DNA of 64,000 nucleotides, from the NCBI GenBank assembly GCA_002298785.1, contig DBMR01000011.1, positions 214,325 to 278,324 on the forward strand. The letters are read 5' to 3'. Source of the DNA: Verrucomicrobia subdivision 3 bacterium UBA693. Lineage in GTDB: Bacteria; Verrucomicrobiota; Verrucomicrobiia; Limisphaerales; UBA8199. Below the pieces are notes generated by a model, which was not told the origin of the DNA, did not search any database, and worked only from the letters and a program-made list of their open reading frames with translations. The translations under genes and the position numbers were made by a program. Below are positions 1-9,306 of the stretch, piece after piece (the stretch's first letter is position 1; each line of letters begins with the position of its first letter).

Positions 1-227
1 AGGAGCGCGTCCAGGCGGTTGTTGGGGCCGAGGAAGTTTTCGGGGAACCCGCGGCGCAGGTCCGATTTGGTGATCAGGGGCAGGTTGCGATGCTGCTCGA
101 GCAGGGAGGCGGCTGACTCACGCTGAGAGCCGGCGTAGAGCGGTACTTCGCGCAGGTAAGTGCCCAGCGCGGATTCCAGCCGCTCGGCTTGAGTCGATTC
201 CAAAATGAGTTCCGATGTCGCCAACAT
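1..227 (-). CDS. N-terminal fragment of a possible adenylate-forming enzyme (PaaK/CapK-like)
   Basis: Only about 75 codons are present; the gene runs off the left edge. It reads from an ATG at 227 and begins MLATSELILESTQAERL. Near residues 28-55 it has YLREVPLYAG and then LPLITKSDLRRGFPENFLG. The second segment resembles the 'LPxLTKxDLR' stretch before the AMP-binding core of phenylacetate-CoA ligase/CapK-type enzymes. The core itself lies outside the window, so the assignment is an inference from a short motif. No clear Shine-Dalgarno sequence precedes the ATG and the frame stays open upstream, so a longer start is possible. Confidence 0.45.
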   Translation of the reverse strand, partial: MLATSELILESTQAERLESALGTYLREVPLYAGSQRESAASLLEQHRNLPLITKSDLRRGFPENFLGPNNRLDAL

Positions 228-693
228 GTGTTCGTGTTCGTGGCATGATGCCAAACTTGGGTAACCTAGCACAAATCGAGAGTGGGTGCAGGGTGGGGTT
301 TTGATAGACGATGAGCAGCGACGAAATCGAGTTTTGGAATGGCCGCAATCGCGCCGGGCGTGAACGCTGGCAGGTGTGGCAAAGGAGTATCACCTGAGCG
401 GGAATCTTAGATTAGGGAAGAAACCAGTCGAGAGCCCGGGCTTCCGACCACCCTTGGTAATTCTCAGGCGCACCTCCTGAGCCCCTGCGGCAAGCATTGC
501 TGAATTAGAAAGAACTGCATCAACTAACGGTGGTTCCACACCTTCGCCAAGTGACGCCTGCAACCCTTGCCAGGGATCATCTCATTTGGAATGCATTCGC
601 AATTAACATTTTACAACTGCAAACGCTTTTCGGAAGGCAAGTGGCATTTTGCGTTACATCTGGCAAGGATAATGCTTTCAAAAGGAATAATCT
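228..693. other. Intergenic region, divergent gene starts
   Basis: About 466 bases between two divergently oriented genes. No convincing coding frame is visible. On the + strand a GATAAT at 668-673 could be a -10 element, and AAAGGA at about 681-686 could be the ribosome binding site of the gene starting at 694. No good -35 element was found at the right distance. Nothing else stands out. Confidence 0.5.
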
Positions 694-2640
694 ATGAGCG
701 CTAAGACGATTCTAATGGCCATAGCCGACCCGCAAGCGTTGGCGGACATCAGTCAAGCCCTCGGGACCGAATGGATGCCGACCGCGGTGCGCAACGAACC
801 GGAGGCCCTGGCGCAACTCAAGAAATACTCCTTCACCGCGTTCCTGGTGGACTTCAATCTGGGCTCGCCGGATGCGAGCGCGTTATTGGAAATGGCATTG
901 ACGGAGCATCCGGAGACGACGCGATTCCTCCTGGCGTATGAGGCCGATTTGGCCCTGGTCGCCGCCAAAGTCAATGGCCCCCACCACATTCTGCCGAAGC
1001 CTATCGAATTCGGTTCATTGAGGAGTCGGGTGGAGGAGGGCGTGGCGCAGCGGGAGCCGAACGCGCGGGAGCGCGGGAGCGATGCAGAGCAACAGCAAAA
1101 GGCCTCAGCCAGCATCCCGGCCATCTATGCGGAAGTGATTAAAGCCTTCGAAACGCCGGGGGTGACGAGCGGTCAAATCGGGGAACTCATTGCCCGAGAC
1201 GAGGCGCTGTCGGCCGAAGTGCTGCGCCTGGCAAGCTCAAGCTACCTGGGTCTGCCACGAAACCTGAGTCGACCGGAGGAAGCTGTGGAATCGCTGGGCC
1301 TCGACGCGGTCAAGGCCCTGGTGATGGCGTTGCGTCACCTGGCCGAGCACCGTCACTTAAAGCCCGGGTATCTATCCTTTGACGACCTCTGGGAACACAG
1401 CAAGCGCGTCGCGCAAATCGCGCGGGACTTGGTGTTGTCCGAGACCAAAGACCGGGCGCTGGCCACCGAGGCCTTTGCCGCGGGATTGGTGCACGATTTC
1501 GGCAAGGTGGTGTTGGTGACGAATTTTGACGATCTCTACGGACGCGTCCACTCGTTGGCGCGAAACCAACCGGTCACGCTTTGGAACATCGAGAAAGAGA
1601 TGTTTGGCGCCAACCATGGAGAAATCGGTGGCTGCCTGGTGGGAATGTGGAACCTGCCCTTCTCCGTCGTCGAAGCCACGGCTTTGCATCACGAACCCCC
1701 AGTGGAGGATCAAGGCAAGCTCACCACACTGGCGGCGGTGCACATCGCGGATGTGCTCGTGCATCAGCTTTGGCCCAAGGACGAGTTCCGCGTGCCGCCC
1801 ACCATCGATACGAATTTCCTGCGTGGACTCGGCTTACATCAGCGACTGCCAGTCTGGCGCGCTGCCTTTGCCAATCGTAATTTCGCCGGCCAGGTCCACG
1901 AGCATCAGGGAGCCGCACCGGAATCCTCCGGTGCACCTGCAACCGTGGTGGCCACCGCGGCTCAGCCGCAGACAGCCGACCAATTCGGCGGCGAAATCAC
2001 ACCGACTCGCACCGCCACTGCCGCACCGCCTCCCCTGGAGACGACCTCGTCATCCGAGCATGAAGAAACGGCACCACAGACCCGAGTCACTCGGCTATCT
2101 CGCCGGCTCTGGGTTTACACCGGCGTAGCCGCAATCGCACTACTCCTCTCGCTGTGGCTGGGGTCGCGGTCCGGATACGACCAGCCAGAACGAGTCGAGG
2201 CCCGGACGCCGGCACTGACGGCACCTGCGTCAGACACGACTGCCGCAACCAGCGATACACAACCGGCGGCGCAGGCTGCCGAACCTGACCAACCTGCACC
2301 AGAGGTTGCGCCGCTGCCCGTGCCTGCGCCAAACCCGCCGGATCCACAACCAATCCCTGCGGCCGCCCCAACGGAAATGGTGAAAGAGATGCCTTCGCTC
2401 AGCATCACTCCACCCGCGACAATTCCCACCGCCGCAGCGCCGGTCGAAGTGGTTAAAAAGAAATCCGCGGAATTTCGGCTCAAAGGAATCTTCTACACCG
2501 TTTCCTCGCCAACGGCGATGGTCAACGGCGTGACCGTGCACGTGGGCGACAAGGTGGACGGCGCGACCGTTATCAAGATTGGCCGGAGCGACGTAACGCT
2601 GCAAATCGAAAGCCAGTACGAAACTTTGAGCCTGAAATAG
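694..2640 (+). CDS. Receiver-HDOD protein with membrane segment and GspB-like C-terminal domain
   Basis: 648 residues. Residues 1-120 look like a response-regulator receiver fold (TILMAIADPQA..., FLVDFNLGSPDAS, and LPKPIEFGSL at the position of the conserved Lys). Residues about 145-390 form an HDOD domain (SIPAIYAEVIKAFE, GLVHDFGKVVLV, HGEIGGCLVGMWNLP, ALHHEP), a non-catalytic HD relative that acts in signalling and regulation. A single hydrophobic segment (VYTGVAAIALLLSLWLG, about 472-489) follows. A Pro/Ala-rich linker then leads to a terminal domain of about 55 residues (FRLKGIFYTVSSPTAMVNG...VHVGDKVDGATVIKI) that resembles the GspB/PilP-type periplasmic domain of type II secretion and pilus proteins. 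The likely topology is regulatory domains in the cytoplasm and the tail in the periplasm. The start has an AAAGGA ribosome binding site. Receiver and HDOD calls are fairly firm; the GspB-like tail is less certain. Confidence 0.8.
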   Translation: MSAKTILMAIADPQALADISQALGTEWMPTAVRNEPEALAQLKKYSFTAFLVDFNLGSPDASALLEMALTEHPETTRFLLAYEADLALVAAKVNGPHHILPKPIEFGSLRSRVEEGVAQREPNARERGSDAEQQQKASASIPAIYAEVIKAFETPGVTSGQIGELIARDEALSAEVLRLASSSYLGLPRNLSRPEEAVESLGLDAVKALVMALRHLAEHRHLKPGYLSFDDLWEHSKRVAQIARDLVLSETKDRALATEAFAAGLVHDFGKVVLVTNFDDLYGRVHSLARNQPVTLWNIEKEMFGANHGEIGGCLVGMWNLPFSVVEATALHHEPPVEDQGKLTTLAAVHIADVLVHQLWPKDEFRVPPTIDTNFLRGLGLHQRLPVWRAAFANRNFAGQVHEHQGAAPESSGAPATVVATAAQPQTADQFGGEITPTRTATAAPPPLETTSSSEHEETAPQTRVTRLSRRLWVYTGVAAIALLLSLWLGSRSGYDQPERVEARTPALTAPASDTTAATSDTQPAAQAAEPDQPAPEVAPLPVPAPNPPDPQPIPAAAPTEMVKEMPSLSITPPATIPTAAAPVEVVKKKSAEFRLKGIFYTVSSPTAMVNGVTVHVGDKVDGATVIKIGRSDVTLQIESQYETLSLK

Positions 2641-2833
2641 CCGGACTTGTGATCCCGTCTGGAGTTGAACCCGGCTATCGCCCGGTCCTCCGTCTCTGGT
2701 GTCCGGTTGAAATGCTTAATTCTGTCCTGACGTCGGTGTCCATTTTATGTACACCAAACTCATAGTCGCGCACTGAACCGGTCGCCAGGGCCGGCGCGAT
2801 GCACCGAACACCTGGTTCCCCGCCGCCGAACAG

Positions 2834-5800
2834 CTATTGTGCGACGCGGAAGAATTGGGCTCCACTGGATGCGGGCAGAATCTTGCCGCTGAAGGCGCCG
2901 GGAACGTCCGTCCAAGGGCCGTCCGCGTTGGTGGCAGACTGCAGGTGGTCGCACGGGCTGGTGGGCGACCAGACGACACCTACCGAGGCTGAAGCCACCG
3001 GCACCAGAGTCAGTGTGGGGTGGACGGCGAAAAGCGTGGGAGAAAGCAGGCGGAAGCTGGAATCGATGGTGGTTTTAGCGCCACGCGCGGCAAAGACCTC
3101 GGAAAAGGTTCCGCCGGTAACTTCCCAACTCAAGTATTCCACGTCGTAACTGCCGGGCGTGAGATGCGTCACACCGAGGGTTTTTGAATTCGCGGTATTG
3201 CCGGGGTAGCTCAGGGTGCCGCCACGATGCGCGGGGTCAGCGGGATTGTTGGCATCCAACCGGGTTGAACTGATGAACGCCGCACCCCGGAGGCGCAACT
3301 GCGCCCCGTCATCGCTGGCGAAACCAAAGGTGTAGTCGTCTTCCACCGCGACCTGGATCGTAGTCGCCGCCGCCAGCACGAAATAGTCATCGTCGCCATT
3401 GATCAAGCCCTGCGGCGTCAAGTTGTCCGAGGCATAGAGTGTGGCGCCGGGAAAATAGGCGCCATTCGGAGAATTATATTTCGAGTCGTAGCGGTTGATC
3501 ACGGAACTGCTGTAATTGATGGCGACGCCGCTGTCGGGCGAGTTGGCGACAAATTCAGCGCTGGGCAGATCATAGGGCATGAGCGAGGGGTCATTGGTGT
3601 GGGCGTAAATTTCCCGCACATTCCAACCGCAACTATCGGGGACCAGGCCCGGCGACAAAACTGGCGCCGGCAGGATCGCATTCGGCTGGATGCCATTGGG
3701 CGCCGCGAGTTGCGCGATCTGGCTGGCGGAAAGCGCCTCGCCGAAGATCGCAAACTCATCGATAAATCCCTGGAAATAGGAGTTCGCCAAAGCGGCGCTA
3801 AACCCGAGGAGCATATTGGCATCCAGGGTCGTATTCGGGCGACCCACAGCGGAGGTGTCGAGTCGTCCATTGACATATAGCGCCATCTGGCCGCCGTGCG
3901 AATTGTAGGTCCAGGCCAGGTGCGTCCATTGGCCGGCATTGATGGCGATGCTGCCGGGCAGATCGTTATTCCAAAAGGCGGCGTAAGCGTGATTGTTCAA
4001 CAGTCCGAACACCGGCGTCCCGGAGCCTCCCGGGGTGGTGGTTGTGCCGAGCACAATTTTCCAACCACCGATCACGCGCGGGAAGATCCAGGCACTGACG
4101 GTGAAATCTCCCTGGAGCCCGAGGCCGCGATTGGAATTAGTCGGATCGTGAGGCGCGGTGAGCAGGTAGTAATTATTCGTGCCGAAAGCCGTGCCATTGA
4201 CGAAATCATTCAGCGCGATGGCGGAGACGGGCTGGCCCCGGTGATCTGAGTTGAACCACGGTCCGCTGGGGCTGCCCTGGTAGGACGCAACGGAACCACC
4301 CGCCAAGTCGGCGGAGCCGTAATTGTCGAAAGGATAGAACGCGTGCAGGCCGCCCTCCACGGCGCCAATGTCCACACGGTCGTTTGCCACGCGCGGGTAG
4401 CCGCGCTGATCGAGGAGCCTAAATCCGCTTAAAAGCGGATCACCGGCATCGCTGGCCGGGCTGCCGCCGAGCAAGGCGTGCGTGAAGGTCAACCCACCGT
4501 TGTCGCGAAGGGCGCCGAGCTTGGGATCAATCGGCGCACCGGCCGCGCCGACGCGGTTTCCATTCACTCCGTCAGCCAGCCCACTGCCGCTGCCATCGCC
4601 GACGAGGTTGTAACCGGCGACGACATAGTTGCCTCCAGGCTGCAGGCCGACGTCCGGTTGAAATGGCGAGGAATTGCGGGCCACAAGGTTATGGCTCAGG
4701 ATGGCAGTGTTATTGAACCGCACGCCACCGCCAGCGCTCACCGAGGTGTTGCTAACGATAGTCGAGTGACGAATTTCCAACGGGCCATAGGAGAAGATCG
4801 CGCCGTCCAGTACCGAAGCCGAGTTTCCGGAAAACGTACTTGAGAGAATGGTCAGCGTCGCCGTGGAACTGTAATTATAAACGCCACCGACGTATTGGGC
4901 GGAATTCGCGTTAAACGTGCACCTGGTGATCCGCAAATCGCCGCCGGTGACCGTCCCCGCTCCCATGTCACTAAAGCAGTTGGAGACCGTTAACGCATCC
5001 AGAGTGACAGTCGACCCGGGCGACACTTCGAAAGCCCGCCGCGCACCCTCGCCACTGATGGCGATCCCGCTCGGCAGGTTCCCCGCCGAAATCGCAACCG
5101 GACCACTGGGGTCGTCGATCGTCAGGGCCGCGCTGGTGAGGCGAATAACGCCGCCCGCCAGGCTGGGGTCAAAGGTCACCGTGTCCACACCTGGTCGCGC
5201 AGCCGCATTGTAGATGGCCTGGCGCAACGAACCATGGCCGCTATCAGCCAGGGTAGTGACCAGGGTGGTGGCGCTCACATCCGGATCAGCGGTGGCGGCC
5301 GCGTTGCCGGAGAAGCTGAGGTTATTCCCGGTAACCTTCCCATCGAGATTGAACACGGCGCCGCCCAAGCCTTGACCAATGGCGCCATTACCACCGCCGA
5401 AGGAGCCGAAACCACCAACGCCGTTCGTGGCCAGGTTGCCGGTAAACGCACAATTCACCAGCGAGACAACGCCAGTGCGGGCAAAAATGGCCCCGCCAAG
5501 CCCTGCGCCGCCGCCGCCACCGCCGGAGTGAGAAGAAAACGAGCCACCGGCAATTCCGCCATAGAGGCCCGCTGCGCCATTAGCACCCCCGGCTCCGCCA
5601 GAGCCACGCGCGCCACCCGCACCGCCACCACCACCGAAACCGCCCGCACCGCCCGAGAAGCCGGCGCTGAATGAACCAGCCCCGCCGCCACCACCACCGC
5701 CAAATCCGCCGCCCGCACCCGGTTGTCCCACCGCGCCGCCCGAGCCCGCGTTCGGGTAGCCGCCCACGCCCCCGGTGTCATCGCTAAAGCTATTTCCGTC

Positions 5801-8716
5801 GCCATTCCCGCCGTTACCACCCACGGCACGATTATTGACGAAGCTGCATCCGGCAACTACCAGGGTTAGCCCCTCGGTGTAGATCGCACCGCCAAGCCCG
5901 GCGCCGCCTCCGCCGGGACCACCGTTCCGCCCCGGCCCACGCGCCTCGCCGGCGCCGCCTTGAATTCGGTTACCGACGAACACGCAATTCGTCACAAAGA
6001 GAGCGGAATCACCACCAAAATTCGCCACCGCACCGCCAAAGGAATTGACCGTGAAACTATTGGAGACGACACAGCTCTCGAGGATGGTCGAGCCGATGTT
6101 AAGCAGACTCGCTCCAGCGTTTACCGAAAACCCATTGATCAATTGCAGGCCGCTGATCCGATTAGTCGTTTGTGGGCCCAGGTAAAAAAGCGGCTGAGTC
6201 CCAGCGCCATTGATGGCCAGGTTATTCGTGCCCGGCCCCAGAATGGTCGTATTAGCCACCACCGTTGGCAGCGCGGTTGCCAGCGTTATCACACCTTTCA
6301 CCGCGAAAGTGATATAACTTTGCGAACCAGCAAGGTTACCGCGAAGGATCGCTTCGCGCAGCGAACCTGGACCGGAATCCGCGAGGGTGGTCACCACATT
6401 CGTCACCGCGGAGTTGAAATCATAAAGCCAGGCGCCCCGGCCAAAAGTGCTGATGGCGAGCACATTTCCAACCGGATCGTACTGGGCGTCGAAGACGGGG
6501 GCATTGGGGAGGTTCATTCCCAGCGTCTTCCACACTCCAGGTGTAGCGGTGCGCATGATGTAGGCGCCGAGATCGGTCCCGACAACGATGGCGTTACCAG
6601 CGGGCAACGTCAGAAACTCGACCGTGTGAAAAGTGCCAACACCGACCAGATTGCCGGTGAGATCGGTCCAACTCGCGCCGGCATTGGGCGTAAGGTAGAC
6701 CTTGGTGGTGCCAACGACGTAGGCGGTGTACCAATTACCAGGATCGAGCACGATGCCCTGCACGTTTCCACCCGGAAAGGATGCAGGTACGGCGGCGAGC
6801 GAACCGCCGGCATTTGTGCGCGCCAGCACGGTGCTCCCTGAGCCGACATAAATCACATCCGGATTCACTACGCCTCCGGATTTTCCACCATACGCCATCC
6901 TCACCGGACTGTTGGCTACGGCGGTGGACAAACGGGAAACGGTGTTGCCCTGATCCAGCGATTCATAAACACCGTTACCGGCGCCGAACAGCAACCGCAC
7001 CGGATTGACAGCATTCAGCGCGATGGGATTAACAAACTGGCCGGACATTCCCGGGGCACCTCCGAGAGGGCTTAACGCCGGGTAAACGCGGGAAAGTTGC
7101 ACGTTATTGGTGTAGGTCGCCCGAAAGAAACCGGCGATGTTTTGGGAACTGCCGTAACGAATCGACCGACCCGACAGACTGGTGACGTCCACCGCCGCAT
7201 CGCCCCCGTCGCCATTGCTGGTTTTATTCCACAACGGCCAACCCACCGTCGCCTGTTCCTGAAAACCGGTGTCCTGCGCGCCCCCGATGAAGGCTTTCGC
7301 GAGGCGATCGTACGCCATCGAGTGCATTTCGGAATTCTGCAAATTCGCGTTGAGGGAGCGCCAAAGCGAACTGGTGCCGTTATCGCCGGTATTGGCGATA
7401 GGCAACTCATAAATGCCGCCGTCATCGCCCTCGATCAATCGCCCCACCGAGTTGAAGGTCAACGCGCGCGAATCGGTATGCGGCGCTGTTCCAACGCCCG
7501 TGCCGTTGGTGCTCGAGATCGGGATCCACTGAGTTCCAGCCGGCAGGGACGCGTCGCCGCGCACCACCCGACCGCTATAGGGGAAGTTGGCGCGAACAAA
7601 GAGCCCGGAAAGATATACCAGATTGGGATTGGAAGGATCCGCGGTGAAGCCATTGAAGAGCGAGCTCGCATTGGCGGTCACTGAATCCATCTGGGTCCAG
7701 TTCGTGCCCTGGTTGGTCGAACGATATACGCGCGAGATATTCCCGGTTAATTCCGCCGCGTACACCACATTGGTTCCATTCCCGTTGAAAACACTGAGCG
7801 CGACGGAACCGGCGCTGAGACCGGCCACCCCGGCGGTCACATTCACCCAGTTCTCACCGGAATTGTCCGTGCGATACACTCCATTCGCCGCGACATGGGC
7901 ATAGAAGCGAGCCTGGTTTCCCGGGTCGGGCGCCAGGTGCGTGACGGCCCCGGCGGGCAAGCCCGTTCCGAAGCCGGACATATTGGTGAAGTTCGCACCC
8001 CCGTTGAGCGTGCGGTACAAGCCCGGTGAACTCCCATTATCGGTCGAGTCCACCCCGGCAAGGATCAGGTTGCCCCGTACCGCCACGCTGTAAATGCTCC
8101 GACCCGCCAGGGAGGCGGCACCCACACGTGTCCAGGTCGTGCCGCCATCCGTGGTGCGCAGCAGGCCAATCAGCGCGCCGCCGACACTCCCAAAACTGCT
8201 GCGACGCCCCACGCCGGCCACCAGGGTCTGCCCGGTGGCATCTGTGGGATCCAGCGCCAGCGCCCCGATGGACAGCGAAAGCTGATCATCCGTTAACGGC
8301 GTCCAGCTAAGGTTGGTCGAACTGGCGTTCATACTGCGCCAAACACCGCCGTTGACCGTGCCGATATACAGTATGTCTGGGTTGCTCGGATGAGGGACAA
8401 TCGCTGACACGCCTCCGGAAGTGGGATGATAAGGAACAATGTTCAAATCACCATTGGTCGTCGTTCCGGGCCCTTGCGGCCACCAGTTGAGCGACGAAAA
8501 GCTGGTATCGTAACTGAAACCCGGGAGCAAACCGGTCCGCACTTTTCCACCCTCAGGCGCGCCGACCTCGCTGGCCAGCGGAGACCGCAGGGTGGCTGGG
8601 GCCGCCACCGGTCCGATTCGCGGCGGCACCTCGCCCGCTGGTTCAGCCACAGCACGACCGCCCACAGACAGCAAGGTGATCGCGGGAACGATGACGGATT
8701 TGGTAAAGAGTTTCAT
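2834..8716 (-). CDS. Giant exported BNR/beta-helix/LamG surface protein
   Basis: 1960 residues from the ATG at 8716, which is preceded by AAGGAAACC and followed by a signal peptide (MKLFTKSVIVPAITLLSVGG, then ...AVAEP). An in-frame ATG 16 codons upstream lacks that context. Residues about 70-760 contain repeated Asp-box/BNR units (LLRTTDGGTTWTRVG, LYRTLNGGANFTNM, VYRTDNSGENWVNV), as in sialidase/VPS10-type propellers. From about 765 there are two 'TTLADSGxGSLRxAI' segments opening right-handed beta-helix regions. A Gly-rich tract lies between them at about 985-1075. A 'choice-of-anchor Q' ending (GGLTFTHALLGGSPASDAGD...DIGAVE) is near 1360-1460, a LamG domain at about 1535-1675 (WTHLAWTYNSHGGQMALYVNG), and a PA14-like part near 1730-1880 (DDYTFGFASDDGAQLRLRG). 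The C-terminus ends SGAQFFRVAQ, a module typical of exported verrucomicrobial proteins. It is probably a surface or secreted polymer-binding protein; the substrate is unknown. Confidence 0.85.
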   Translation of the reverse strand: MKLFTKSVIVPAITLLSVGGRAVAEPAGEVPPRIGPVAAPATLRSPLASEVGAPEGGKVRTGLLPGFSYDTSFSSLNWWPQGPGTTTNGDLNIVPYHPTSGGVSAIVPHPSNPDILYIGTVNGGVWRSMNASSTNLSWTPLTDDQLSLSIGALALDPTDATGQTLVAGVGRRSSFGSVGGALIGLLRTTDGGTTWTRVGAASLAGRSIYSVAVRGNLILAGVDSTDNGSSPGLYRTLNGGANFTNMSGFGTGLPAGAVTHLAPDPGNQARFYAHVAANGVYRTDNSGENWVNVTAGVAGLSAGSVALSVFNGNGTNVVYAAELTGNISRVYRSTNQGTNWTQMDSVTANASSLFNGFTADPSNPNLVYLSGLFVRANFPYSGRVVRGDASLPAGTQWIPISSTNGTGVGTAPHTDSRALTFNSVGRLIEGDDGGIYELPIANTGDNGTSSLWRSLNANLQNSEMHSMAYDRLAKAFIGGAQDTGFQEQATVGWPLWNKTSNGDGGDAAVDVTSLSGRSIRYGSSQNIAGFFRATYTNNVQLSRVYPALSPLGGAPGMSGQFVNPIALNAVNPVRLLFGAGNGVYESLDQGNTVSRLSTAVANSPVRMAYGGKSGGVVNPDVIYVGSGSTVLARTNAGGSLAAVPASFPGGNVQGIVLDPGNWYTAYVVGTTKVYLTPNAGASWTDLTGNLVGVGTFHTVEFLTLPAGNAIVVGTDLGAYIMRTATPGVWKTLGMNLPNAPVFDAQYDPVGNVLAISTFGRGAWLYDFNSAVTNVVTTLADSGPGSLREAILRGNLAGSQSYITFAVKGVITLATALPTVVANTTILGPGTNNLAINGAGTQPLFYLGPQTTNRISGLQLINGFSVNAGASLLNIGSTILESCVVSNSFTVNSFGGAVANFGGDSALFVTNCVFVGNRIQGGAGEARGPGRNGGPGGGGAGLGGAIYTEGLTLVVAGCSFVNNRAVGGNGGNGDGNSFSDDTGGVGGYPNAGSGGAVGQPGAGGGFGGGGGGGAGSFSAGFSGGAGGFGGGGGAGGARGSGGAGGANGAAGLYGGIAGGSFSSHSGGGGGGAGLGGAIFARTGVVSLVNCAFTGNLATNGVGGFGSFGGGNGAIGQGLGGAVFNLDGKVTGNNLSFSGNAAATADPDVSATTLVTTLADSGHGSLRQAIYNAAARPGVDTVTFDPSLAGGVIRLTSAALTIDDPSGPVAISAGNLPSGIAISGEGARRAFEVSPGSTVTLDALTVSNCFSDMGAGTVTGGDLRITRCTFNANSAQYVGGVYNYSSTATLTILSSTFSGNSASVLDGAIFSYGPLEIRHSTIVSNTSVSAGGGVRFNNTAILSHNLVARNSSPFQPDVGLQPGGNYVVAGYNLVGDGSGSGLADGVNGNRVGAAGAPIDPKLGALRDNGGLTFTHALLGGSPASDAGDPLLSGFRLLDQRGYPRVANDRVDIGAVEGGLHAFYPFDNYGSADLAGGSVASYQGSPSGPWFNSDHRGQPVSAIALNDFVNGTAFGTNNYYLLTAPHDPTNSNRGLGLQGDFTVSAWIFPRVIGGWKIVLGTTTTPGGSGTPVFGLLNNHAYAAFWNNDLPGSIAINAGQWTHLAWTYNSHGGQMALYVNGRLDTSAVGRPNTTLDANMLLGFSAALANSYFQGFIDEFAIFGEALSASQIAQLAAPNGIQPNAILPAPVLSPGLVPDSCGWNVREIYAHTNDPSLMPYDLPSAEFVANSPDSGVAINYSSSVINRYDSKYNSPNGAYFPGATLYASDNLTPQGLINGDDDYFVLAAATTIQVAVEDDYTFGFASDDGAQLRLRGAAFISSTRLDANNPADPAHRGGTLSYPGNTANSKTLGVTHLTPGSYDVEYLSWEVTGGTFSEVFAARGAKTTIDSSFRLLSPTLFAVHPTLTLVPVASASVGVVWSPTSPCDHLQSATNADGPWTDVPGAFSGKILPASSGAQFFRVAQ

Positions 8717-9055
8717 TCTGGTTTCCTTGAGTGATCCAATCGGTGAGAGAAAAGCGCCGGCCAACGGGTGCGGCCATCCGGACCGCTGGGATGGCCAACG
8801 GCCTGCAAAATCATGGCGCAGCTATTCTTTTTTCTTAAGTTTGGAATCGCGTAAACTCATCTTAGTTCCCACGCCAGTCAAGAGACGATTTTACCCCCTC
8901 CGAATGCGCCCTGCCCTGTCGGTTACCGCGAGACTGCCTGCCGTCGAAGGCGATCAGTCTACTGGCGGCGACTCGCTTTCAACCGGCGGTTCGGACCTCC
9001 TCCTTGACTTTGAACACTTCTGACGGAAGGGTAACTCCACAAAGGACCCCAAATT
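8717..9055. other. Intergenic region between divergent genes
   Basis: About 339 bases between the giant exported protein (leftward) and a small membrane protein (rightward). No supportable coding frame. A TTGACT at 9003-9008 could serve as a -35 element for the rightward gene, but the matching -10 (TAACTC) is weak. An AAAGGA motif at about 9041-9046 is the likely ribosome binding site of the small gene. Confidence 0.4.
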
Positions 9056-9214
9056 ATGAGTAAAGTGGTGCTGATCATTCTGGCAATTCTGCTCCCTCCT
9101 CTCGCAGTCTATCTGAAGACCAAGGCCGCCAAAGACACGATCATCAATATCGTGCTGTGCTTCTTCTTCTGGATTCCCGGAGTGCTCCACGCGCTCTACC
9201 TCATCCTGAAGTAG
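9056..9214 (+). CDS. Pmp3/YqaE-family small membrane protein
   Basis: 52 residues beginning MSKVVLIILAILLPPLAVYL. It has two hydrophobic helices separated by KTKAAKDTIINIV, and the second runs through CFFFWIPGVLHALYLILK. The 'ILPPLAVYL' helix, the 'FFWIPGVLHALYLI' helix and the length match the Pmp3 (UPF0057/YqaE) family of small plasma-membrane proteins, which are often linked to salt or osmotic stress. An AAAGGA Shine-Dalgarno lies about 10 bases before the ATG. The gene stands alone between leftward genes. The family call is firm; the physiological role here is unknown. Confidence 0.88.
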   Translation: MSKVVLIILAILLPPLAVYLKTKAAKDTIINIVLCFFFWIPGVLHALYLILK

Positions 9215-9306
9215 GTGCGGTTGGAGCGAAGATCGGGCGACTCGGGTGCTTCAGCCGACCTGCCGACGGCAGCTTCGAATCGGAAATGATTTGAACGCGC
9301 CGGCGG

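Noticed and set aside
2716..2780. Possible insertion-sequence end near TGTCCTGACGTCGGTGTCC and a GGTGT/ACACC pair
   Set aside because: No transposase, no matching second end and no target duplication could be seen.
5480..5770. Glycine-codon-rich tract considered as a tandem DNA repeat or CRISPR-like array
   Set aside because: Units vary in length and sequence; it is a Gly-rich protein segment in one continuous frame.
5960..6841. Open + strand frame inside the giant exported protein gene
   Set aside because: Antisense shadow of the beta-helix and BNR coding region; no start signal or family match.
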